Source: Desulfobacterales bacterium
Lineage (GTDB): Bacteria > Desulfobacterota > Desulfobacteria > Desulfobacterales > RPRI01
Length of the DNA stretch: 12,072 bases
Assembly: GCA_020052975.1 (NCBI GenBank)
Contig: JAGVOC010000007.1
Location: 1-12,072 of the forward strand
Direction of reading: 5' to 3'
This document shows positions 7,901 to 12,072 of the stretch, piece by piece. Under the pieces are notes generated by a model. The model searched no databases and was not told the origin of the DNA. It was given only the letters and a program-made list of their open reading frames with translations. Numbering within the stretch: the stretch's first letter is position 1; every line of letters begins with the position of its first letter. The position numbers and the translations under genes were made by a program.

Positions 7901-9194
7901 CTTCAGGGGAGACGGCAATCAGATTGTCACCATCAGTGGATTCACCACCCAAACCCCGGATATTCTTCTTCTAAATGTTACAAATCCCGAGATGCCTCAA
8001 TTAAACACCTCCGCAACGCTAAAAGGTTCTCCGGGAAACTACGAAATCAGTTTCACACCGGTTTCTCCAAATGCACGCTATCTGGCAATTGCAAGAAATG
8101 CAACCGTAAATATAGCGAATGCGCTGGGGGTTAATCCATCGAACCTGCAAACAAGAACTAACCTGGCAGACTATGTAATCATCGTCCCCTCAGCACTACA
8201 AGCTGCCGTTCAACCTCTTGCCGACTATAGAAAGTCACAGGGGTTGAGGACTATGGTGGTAAAACTCGATGATATCATGAACGAGTTTAATTTCGGCATC
8301 TCAAACCCTGAGGCAATCAGACAATTTCTGACCTATGCCTATAAAAACTGGGTAAGGCCACCTAAATATGTTCTGCTGGCAGGTGGAGGGACATGGGACT
8401 ACAAGGATAACCTTGGCGAAGGCGGTAACCTTATTCCACCAGCCATGGTGCCTTCTTTATACGGTCTTTCTACCTCTGATAATTATCTGGCGGATGTCAA
8501 TGGAGACCATGTGCCGGACATGGCAATCGGAAGGCTCCCGGTGCTTACCCCTCAGGAGCTGCAGATTCTCATCGGAAAGATAAAAACATTTGAGGCTACC
8601 GCCGGCAACCGGGTGATCATGGTCGCTGATGATCCTGACGACGGAGGAAACTTTCCCGTCGATAGTGAGATTATAGCGGCGCTGTTCCCTTCAACTTACG
8701 GGGTAGAAAAAGTGTACCTTGGCGAATATGCTTCGGTTGATGCCGCCAGGATGACACTTTTAAATAATTTAAACCGTGGATCAATGTTCTTCAATTACAT
8801 AGGACATGCGGCCTACGACATATTTGCCGCCGAGGAGCTCTTTACATCCGACGATATGGCTTCTCTGACCAACGGAGCCAATCTGCCGATCGTAACAGCT
8901 ATGACATGTCTTGCCGGTGATTTTGCAATCCCCGGCTATCCTACCATAAGCCAGGTAATGCTGCTGAAAGAAGGTGGAGGGGCCGCTGCGTTCTGGTCAG
9001 CCACAGGGTCCTCTGAGAATGTGGAAGCAAAGATACTGAACTGGGAATTTTATAACGCTGTTTTTAATAACGGGAAAAGGGTTCTCGGGGATGCAGTAAT
9101 GCAGGCTTTTGCACAATACAGGATGAGCGGGTCTATGCCGTTTATGATGGACATTTACACTATCCTGGGTGATCCTGCACTCAGGATAAAATAG
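1995..9194 (+). CDS. Giant secreted modular protein with C-terminal gingipain-like peptidase C25 domain
   Basis: About 2399 residues from the ATG at 1995. Visible order: signal peptide (1 to about 27, ending YTYA|ATA); a long beta-rich region with two IgGFc-binding-like segments (about 187 and 421, ATENNTTVQV and AAQDNTRVFV, each followed by DLNNDG); DUF11 module 1 (about 510-660, VTDILPP); DUF11 module 2 (from 667, IYDPLPAGLSYVAGSS) interrupted by a beta-sandwich (about 735-886); five SdrD-B/Cna-B-like repeats (971-1535); an FN3-like module (1543-1637); a disordered linker to about 1720; a beta-sandwich (about 1840-1965); and peptidase C25 (about 2060-2399). The C25 dyad is present: His2271 in NYIGHA and Cys2305 in MTCLAGDF, with a C-terminal ILGDPALR. 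Numerous DxDGDG loops imply Ca2+ binding. The protein stops right after the C25 domain: I see no type IX sorting domain, PEP-CTERM or LPxTG anchor. Role inferred: a surface or released adhesin-like cysteine protease. The PqqD-like gene starts 19 nt downstream. Confidence 0.9.
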   Translation: MDFKNFAKQLAQIFIVLLLILNASYTYAATAAGYSDYYIPGDEASMWTILNTLDASSTTPMHCLISVTAWSNNTIVYYDHWENGYSFDPTNPFATADEIHSLTSAGDVKIFESSNIPTAPRGTGQYYDGGDRIYAAGGVVTVTRSSWIEARGVGNQAVAWEIYPVKPQLTTYVLPFGENLGFVDFRRVFVLIQATENNTTVQVDLNNDGIFDSLNQNRDGDKTDAGDTNIITLQRGQTFLLDRTSACLNGGTLCTTNPGNLNSGTLIQGNTTLQVKYVAGDVNWMYMARGFSAFPRGYWTKDYYGPLDEPTNSRITDYFLYNPHSSSIAIDWESSSGSGSFTIGANATVSFRAASGGSVPQDSGIYFKGSDVFWGVGVGDSTQDLYEWGYSLLPSTMLYDEHFLGWAQDSNPPIAGRTDNGVFLMAAQDNTRVFVDLNNDGTPDQTYTLDRLQSQYITDPTDGDLTQTHFWATGPFTLAYGQNADTASTPQYGMDLGYVAIPGTDFVSLVLTVDKSVSPQVVPTASGSTAVFTIKVNSQKYTLDGGANGVTVTDILPPSWQYVSGSTTITKPDKSTGTANPTVTGAGTAGNPYVLAWSSLDLGTNGTPGMAENQEVTITFTAQTTTALAVGTLSQNRVKAVGKRTFGTPIQTQTFTATDFAYVASGNIQIAKTSNAATPLYPGNTFTYTVTVTNPASATSNQTGISIYDPLPAGLSYVAGSSRITGYQSVTLTDNVHDSFSSAVYNSNTGGTANWAGVWVESDASQSASAGSVRITGGQLRLAGTAGTSTSNIYRQVNLSSATSATLTFDYDTASLDASDHTYFEIAASPSGPWTIVHDFSNDDNGPITYTIPNSLWTSTTTIRFRTTGYNTINEYLYIDNVDIRYTHTVNSSVTSPAGTPPNFVSSSDGYSLTPGQQMTLTYNVTVDNPLATGIDEITNTAYVNSSEIILPLSASVTNLVVNPSSQSATVGDRVWFDIDGDGVLDVGEPGLVNVEVTLKDQFGTPVMTTTTNATGHYQFINVRPGNGYYVEASPATLPAGLLQTAPAGRSDNRTNAFNLTNGLSYMTADLGYKSAPGYAAIGTIVWSDANSSGTRDAGEPGIAGVTVQLFQDDGDGIFEPTTEDTLWSTTTTAAAGNYLFTGVPANGTEDYFVYVDGSQATLAGYTRTSPPTNPLYVNNLVAGNVIQYANFGYNSGATFSITDGVWFDADGDGFLDAGETGISLVTVDLLDASLYSIANTLTDSNGYFTFSGVIGGAADYTIRITDTNSKLANYFGTTAAAISGTKQIPNLTGNVDNTSVPNFGYNLKNSIGDTVFNDINGNGTQDTGEPGITGITGKLYNDVNGNGRIDIPGDAVIATLTTDAYGHYLFSGLSNGYYIVSIESPPAGYTYTGTDSDNNPANGQQQAARIVSNGNVLNIDFGYYAAANRSVSGRIWNDINNDGSDSGESGIAGVTIALQQGSSVIATTSTASDGTYSFSGLPSGTYTVVITDNTAVLSGYIGTFEYTEGTGGSFNGQETVDLNSGDQTGINFGYVLPIVPTKVVLSFFGAYVHNGQVVVEWETASEQNTLGFYLLRLDPHTGDYWSITSGLLPCMITDLRGGIYSLIDREALPGQTYRYKLVEVERDGNQIIYGPFSVSAAEKDNAANLYSTNMSSVQTLAKGSPSQPSDYSRRAKQPSAVQETLMQARKMLGKSTFALKQNNSAPVNGSRIKIPIKEDSLYYMDANDIFALTGINPGMVRNSIGQAQFAMSNQGHPVAYLPANGYAGIYFYGTGIESAYTRDNVYWIDSGRGTRKGITMRNEGLTPPGSTNPNRTFIENMHIEQDLIPNMGQTDNPAEDYWNWDLIFLSTYYSDGPKSFTFSVNGKADTQTSAMLQVHLVGGSDTGTNPDHHVVVRLNGQQIGEGWWAGLNPYTLTATFNQSLINEGENTIEVQGLRDAGIAWSMFLIDSFDLTYMRRYEAVDNKLFFRGDGNQIVTISGFTTQTPDILLLNVTNPEMPQLNTSATLKGSPGNYEISFTPVSPNARYLAIARNATVNIANALGVNPSNLQTRTNLADYVIIVPSALQAAVQPLADYRKSQGLRTMVVKLDDIMNEFNFGISNPEAIRQFLTYAYKNWVRPPKYVLLAGGGTWDYKDNLGEGGNLIPPAMVPSLYGLSTSDNYLADVNGDHVPDMAIGRLPVLTPQELQILIGKIKTFEATAGNRVIMVADDPDDGGNFPVDSEIIAALFPSTYGVEKVYLGEYASVDAARMTLLNNLNRGSMFFNYIGHAAYDIFAAEELFTSDDMASLTNGANLPIVTAMTCLAGDFAIPGYPTISQVMLLKEGGGAAAFWSATGSSENVEAKILNWEFYNAVFNNGKRVLGDAVMQAFAQYRMSGSMPFMMDIYTILGDPALRIK
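4905..6598 (+). repeat. Five tandem SdrD-B-like Ca2+-binding protein repeats
   Basis: Five degenerate repeats of about 105-120 residues within the C25 protein, starting at codons 971, 1082, 1202, 1312 and 1432 (nt 4905, 5238, 5598, 5928, 6288). Each opens with a (I/V)G-x2-VW-x-D-like strand and an acidic loop followed by GEPGI, such as FDIDGDGVLDVGEPG, SDANSSGTRDAGEPG and NDINGNGTQDTGEPG. The first, fourth and fifth carry clear YxFxxL/V and Y-V strands; all end near a (N/D)FGY. The fourth has an extra DVNGNGRID loop. Divergence between copies argues for an old expansion. These modules usually form Ca2+-stiffened stalks. Confidence 0.85.
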
Positions 9195-9213
9195 ATGGTA
9201 CAATAAATATAGG

Positions 9214-9534
9214 ATGAAATCAGAATATATCGTCAATGGTAACATCTGGGACAAGGTCTTTATCCGGAACCAGAATGTTGTCTCCCGCAAAATCGCGGGG
9301 GAACTTTTCCTGGTTCCGGTCAAAGGAAAACTTGCCCATATGGAACAGATTTTTGCTCTCACCTCTGTTGCTGAATACATATGGGACAGGCTGGACGGAC
9401 AAAGAAACCTGCATGACATTCGGGACGATGTCATTGGGCAGTTTAATGTCGGGCAGGAACAGGTTGACCCTGATATTCAGGAATTCGTTATGGAACTTAT
9501 GGAGGCAGAACTGATTCATACGGAAAGCGCCTGA
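9214..9534 (+). CDS. PqqD-like RiPP recognition element protein
   Basis: A 106-residue stand-alone PqqD-family protein, the length usual for discrete RRE (RiPP recognition element) proteins. The N-terminal part forms the beta strands (VSRKIAGELFLVPVKG), followed by the winged-helix helices: FALTSVAEYIWDRLDGQRNL with the family's typical 'N/S-x-x-A-x-x-I-W-x-x-L-D-G' pattern, then ELMEAELI at the end. In known systems (PqqD, lasso B1) this fold binds the leader peptide and presents it to the modifying enzyme. Its stop is 2 nt before the radical SAM start, so the two are probably translationally coupled. No good Shine-Dalgarno sequence precedes its ATG (only AGG directly adjacent), and the giant gene ends 19 nt upstream, so its translation may depend on read-through coupling. 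Confidence 0.88.
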   Translation: MKSEYIVNGNIWDKVFIRNQNVVSRKIAGELFLVPVKGKLAHMEQIFALTSVAEYIWDRLDGQRNLHDIRDDVIGQFNVGQEQVDPDIQEFVMELMEAELIHTESA

Positions 9535-9536
9535 AA

Positions 9537-10673
9537 ATGGACTGTACGGAACAGAAATGGCTCAGCACGAATGAATATCTGGAACAGTTCATTACAATGG
9601 CACGGGAACGTCGTATTCCGCTTGCAGGCAGCCTTGCGGTAACCCATAGATGCAACCTCAGATGTGTCCATTGTTATCTCGGCCCTCAGGCAGAAAGGCA
9701 GAAACATGGGGATCGGGAGATGAGCACCGGAATGATTTTGCACATCATTGATGAAATTACCGATGCCGGTTGTCTTTATCTTCTGATTACCGGAGGAGAA
9801 CCCCTTCTGCGGGACGATTTTCCGGAGATTTATCGCTACGCTAAGGAAAAAGGCCTGCTGATCACCGTTTTTTCCAACGGCACATTGCTAACAGAAGAAA
9901 TACTCGCGTTGTTTAGAGATCTTCCCCCTCATGAAGTAGAAATGACCCTTTATGGCGCTACGGCACCGACTTATGAAAAAATTACGGGCGTGCAGGGGTC
10001 ATACGAAAAATGTCTGCACGGGATCAAACTTCTTGTAGATAATAAGATAAAGGTGAACCTCAAGACCATCCTTATGACCCTGAATAGTCATGAATTATTC
10101 GAGATGGAAAACGTTGCAAAGCGTTTTGGCGCCAGATTCCGTTTTGACGCTGCGATATCACCTTGTTTTGGGGGTGATAAAACGCCCCTGGAATTACGGG
10201 TACCTCCAGCAGAGGCCATAGAAATGGAATTTGCCGACAGGAAAAGAGTGCAGCGCTGGAGAGAATTTCTTGAAACCTCAAAGCAGCACGTCCTGGTTGA
10301 CACACTGTATGGGTGCGGTGCAGGCGTGACCGGTTTTCATATCGACCCATTCGGCAATCTTCTGCCTTGTTTGATGATACTTGATGTTCAGTATAATCTT
10401 TTTGAAACTGGATTTCTGACGGGATGGAATGATATGATATTGAAAATAAGAGATAAAAAAGCAGGATCTGATTTCGCCTGCAGGGGCTGTGAGAAAATTA
10501 ATCTATGCGGTTATTGTCCTGCTTTTTTCAGACTCGAAAATGGGGCAGAAGATGTGCGTTCCGAATACATATGCAAAATGGGCGATCTTCGTTATCAGCG
10601 TATAAAGGATAACCATTTGGAAGGAGACAAGTATGGCTCAGAAGAAAGAAAAAAAGTTCGAACTGCTTTATGA
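9537..10673 (+). CDS. Radical SAM/SPASM peptide maturase
   Basis: A 378-residue cytoplasmic radical SAM enzyme. The N-terminal core has the [4Fe-4S]-SAM motif CNLRCVHC (Cys39, Cys43, Cys46) and TGGEP (85-89). The C-terminal SPASM region has Cys260, Cys278 (in the GNLLPC motif), then C-x2-C-x5-C-x2-C at 315, 318, 324 and 327, and Cys346, enough to ligate two auxiliary clusters. This architecture matches PqqE/AlbA-type RiPP maturases that make C-C or thioether crosslinks. The partner is inferred from position: the PqqD-like RRE gene ends 2 nt upstream and the precursor-like gene starts inside its last 41 nt. The ATG at 9537 is the only sensible start; its Shine-Dalgarno is weak, consistent with coupling to the RRE gene. 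The exact modification cannot be told from sequence; sactipeptide or ranthipeptide thioethers are plausible given Cys in the peptide. Confidence 0.92.
   Translation: MDCTEQKWLSTNEYLEQFITMARERRIPLAGSLAVTHRCNLRCVHCYLGPQAERQKHGDREMSTGMILHIIDEITDAGCLYLLITGGEPLLRDDFPEIYRYAKEKGLLITVFSNGTLLTEEILALFRDLPPHEVEMTLYGATAPTYEKITGVQGSYEKCLHGIKLLVDNKIKVNLKTILMTLNSHELFEMENVAKRFGARFRFDAAISPCFGGDKTPLELRVPPAEAIEMEFADRKRVQRWREFLETSKQHVLVDTLYGCGAGVTGFHIDPFGNLLPCLMILDVQYNLFETGFLTGWNDMILKIRDKKAGSDFACRGCEKINLCGYCPAFFRLENGAEDVRSEYICKMGDLRYQRIKDNHLEGDKYGSEERKKVRTAL
10621..10626 (+). promoter_or_regulatory. Strong ribosome binding site of the precursor gene
   Basis: AAGGAG, 6 nt before the ATG at 10633 and inside the radical SAM coding sequence. 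It is the best-placed Shine-Dalgarno in the operon, in contrast to weak ones before the RRE, radical SAM and kinase genes, which fits a peptide substrate made in excess. Confidence 0.75.
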
Positions 10674-10818
10674 GAAACCAAGATTGAGAACGATCCCGCT
10701 TGTTGCCGAAGAGGTGCTTGCTGTCAATTGCAAAACAGCACCGGGAGCTTCGGGAAAACACACCGGCGGCAGATGCGGATTCGCACCTTGTTCCAATGCC
10801 GGGCAGTATGGCTCGTAA
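10633..10818 (+). CDS. Putative RiPP precursor peptide
   Basis: A 61-residue peptide. Residues 1-8 are basic (MAQKKEKK). A conserved-looking leader follows, FELLYEKPRLRTIPLVAEEVLAV-like, with Tyr13-x-x-Pro16-x-Leu18 and AEEVL at 25-29. The C-terminal half is a Gly-rich core with three Cys (33, 48, 53) and the elements CKTAPGASG, GGRCGFAPC and NAGQYGS, ending in Ser61. The bipartite hydrophobic-leader/Gly-Cys-core layout, the strong ribosome binding site, and the position directly after RRE and radical SAM genes are what one expects of a RiPP precursor. YxxPxL is the leader motif bound by lasso-peptide B1 (PqqD-like) proteins, but the lasso Gly and Thr that normally follow are absent. No GG-type leader cleavage site is obvious; GG at 45-46 lies inside the core. 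The gene overlaps the radical SAM gene by 41 nt in another frame. I do not recognise a named family with confidence. Confidence 0.8.
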   Translation: MAQKKEKKFELLYEKPRLRTIPLVAEEVLAVNCKTAPGASGKHTGGRCGFAPCSNAGQYGS

Positions 10819-10862
10819 CCGTCTGGTTCTAATTCAATAAGAGGAATTCGCTCAGGTAGTCC

Positions 10863-11756
10863 TTGTTACATATAGCAATAGCAGATATCAATTTCATCAT
10901 CAAATCCAACGATATGCCTTTGCTTATTGATCCCCAAAACGCCTCATATACCCCTTTCATTCCTGCAAAGACCCTGGCTGGTAACGGGTCAACAACAATT
11001 GACATTATTCTTGAAACACAAGAATTCCCTTCTACCGGAGAAATGACGGAAATTTTAGAAGACTGCGGTTCCTGGTCTATGTTAAAAAAGGGCAATGAAT
11101 ACTATTTGGTTCTCAACCCTTCTCTCCCGGACGGACCCGAGTGCATAGTTCGTTTTAGCCCGGGGTTTGAAAAAGCAATTGTATATTGTGGGGAAATGCT
11201 CATTGTGGAAATAGCAGGAAGAAAATTGGTCAGAAATCCTTTTATCTATCCTTTGGACCAACTCCTTTTCATGTATTCACTTGCAGCAAGGGAAGGGGCT
11301 TTGATTCATTCATCAGGGGTTGATTTTCATGGCCGGGGCTATCTGTTATCCGGCAGGTCAGGGGCCGGCAAAAGCACCCTCTCAAAATTATTTGCGTCGG
11401 CCGGCCATGAGGTCCTGAGCGACGACAGGATCGCTGTCAGGAAAATTAAAGGCGAATTCAAGATGTTTGGAACACCATGGTCAGGCGATGCCGGAATAGC
11501 GAAGAATAAGGATCTCCTGCTTCACGGTATCTTTTTTATCCACCATGGAGAAAAAAATCTCATAAAAAAAATATCTCCGGTTGAGGCAGTGGAGAGACTT
11601 ATCCCTGTTACGTCTATCCCCTGGTATGATGAAAACACACTGACAAAGACCCTCGCCTTCTTCGAAGAACTTGTTTCTGATTGCCCTGCATATGATCTGT
11701 TCTTCAGACCTGATATCGATGTACAGGACACATTTAAAGAATTCATCCCAAAATAA
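10863..11756 (+). CDS. HPr kinase-like P-loop protein (HprK-related)
   Basis: A 297-residue protein with the fold markers of the HPr kinase/phosphorylase C-terminal domain: GALIHSSGV with His149, the P-loop GRSGAGKST (164-172) and SDDRIAVR with Asp187/Asp188, followed by FGTPWSGD. The N-terminal 120 residues are a family-specific beta region starting with IADINFIIKSND. It lacks the phosphotransferase-system context of true HprK, so the substrate is not HPr by position. HprK-like kinases occur beside PqqD-like proteins in several peptide clusters, and in paeninodin-type lasso clusters one phosphorylates the precursor's C-terminal Ser. The start is a TTG directly after an in-frame TAG (10857-10859); the next candidate, ATG at codon 18, would lose the first conserved strand. 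The Shine-Dalgarno is poor, so expression is probably low. It ends 16 nt before the next gene. Confidence 0.85.
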   Translation: MLHIAIADINFIIKSNDMPLLIDPQNASYTPFIPAKTLAGNGSTTIDIILETQEFPSTGEMTEILEDCGSWSMLKKGNEYYLVLNPSLPDGPECIVRFSPGFEKAIVYCGEMLIVEIAGRKLVRNPFIYPLDQLLFMYSLAAREGALIHSSGVDFHGRGYLLSGRSGAGKSTLSKLFASAGHEVLSDDRIAVRKIKGEFKMFGTPWSGDAGIAKNKDLLLHGIFFIHHGEKNLIKKISPVEAVERLIPVTSIPWYDENTLTKTLAFFEELVSDCPAYDLFFRPDIDVQDTFKEFIPK

Positions 11757-11772
11757 AAGGACTTACACCCTG

Positions 11773-12072
11773 TTGGACGAACTGTTTGAAAAAGAGAAAC
11801 TGCTGCTTTTCAAAGAGATGCTGGATAAGGGGTTAACACTCTGCGTGAAAGTAACTGGCAGAAGCATGTCGCCTTTTCTTCAGGGGGGAGAAATTTTGAC
11901 GATTAAGAAAGTTCTGCCGGGTTCTTTACGGAGAGGAGACCTGATTTTTTTCAGGACACCGGAAGGCTTCCCTGTTCTGCACCGGATTATCGAAAAAAAA
12001 CGGGAAGTGGATAATACTTATATCTTCAGAACAAAGGGAGATGCTGTGTCCACGATGGATGAACCTGTCAGG
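11773..12072 (+). CDS. S26-type (Ser/His) peptidase, 3' truncated by window end
   Basis: The first 100 codons of a signal-peptidase-fold protein. VTGRSMSPFL holds the S24/S26 nucleophile Ser31 (G-x-SM-x-P). GDLIFFRTPEGFPVLHRIIEK has His70 in an HRI motif in place of the general-base Lys of bacterial signal peptidase I, as in SipW/ER-type S26B enzymes. FRTKGDAVSTMDEP carries the conserved KGD Asp90. No transmembrane segment is visible before the Ser; the N-terminus LDELFEKEKLLLFKEMLDKG is amphipathic, so the enzyme may be soluble or cytoplasmic, unlike normal signal peptidases. No ATG is available; the TTG at 11773 (or CTG at 11770) follows AAAAGGA (11755-11761) by 11 (or 8) nt. The kinase gene ends 16 nt upstream. 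It may be the operon's leader peptidase, or a protein that kept the fold for another purpose. Confidence 0.8.
   Translation, partial: MDELFEKEKLLLFKEMLDKGLTLCVKVTGRSMSPFLQGGEILTIKKVLPGSLRRGDLIFFRTPEGFPVLHRIIEKKREVDNTYIFRTKGDAVSTMDEPVR

Noticed and set aside
10633..10818. Classifying the cluster as an ordinary lasso peptide system
   Set aside because: No asparagine-synthetase-like lasso cyclase or transglutaminase-like B2 protease is in the window, and the leader lacks the Gly and Thr that follow YxxPxL in lasso precursors.
10817..10848. Rho-independent terminator between precursor and kinase genes
   Set aside because: The two stems have only 4 and 5 bp and no T run follows, so full termination is unlikely.

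Overview
The window looks like a chromosomal segment of a Gram-negative, probably anaerobic, environmental bacterium. The mix of genes (YacP-type NYN protein, TraB/GumN protein, a very large secreted peptidase C25 protein with DUF11 and SdrD-B modules, and a PqqD/radical SAM operon) is typical of Nitrospirota or Desulfobacterota (Geobacter-like) genomes. This lineage call rests on gene style only, not on any marker gene.

Left part (4-1423, minus strand): a two-gene operon. A secreted TraB/GumN-family protein (518-1423) is followed after 19 nt by a YacP-like NYN-domain RNase (4-498). The second gene seems to start at a rare AUC codon, 6 nt after a perfect AGGAGG. The TraB gene has its ribosome binding site in the loop of an 8-bp hairpin.

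Middle (1424-1994): an AT-rich divergent intergenic region of about 570 bp with no convincing gene. It holds two candidate sigma-54 (-24/-12) promoters, a small GC-rich inverted repeat upstream of one of them, and a consensus TATAAT box, all facing the large gene.

Centre (1995-9194, plus strand): one gene for a secreted modular protein of about 2400 residues. In order it carries a signal peptide, an IgGFc-binding-like beta region with an internal duplication, two DUF11 modules (the second interrupted by an inserted beta-sandwich), five SdrD-B/Cna-B-like Ca2+-loop repeats, an FN3-like module, a linker, a beta-sandwich and a C-terminal gingipain-like peptidase C25 domain with its His/Cys dyad.

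Right part (9214-12072, plus strand, running off the window): a compact RiPP-type operon beginning 19 nt after the giant gene. It encodes a PqqD-like RRE protein, a radical SAM/SPASM enzyme, a 61-residue Gly/Cys-containing precursor-like peptide with a lasso-like YxxPxL leader motif and a C-terminal serine, an HPr-kinase-like P-loop protein, and the start of an S26-type Ser/His peptidase. The likely logic is that the RRE protein binds the leader, the SPASM enzyme modifies the core (possibly thioether links at Cys), the kinase may phosphorylate the peptide, and one of the peptidases may remove the leader. This gene set is the most interesting part of the window and may be an undescribed RiPP class. 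Its product and its link to the C25 protein are inferences.
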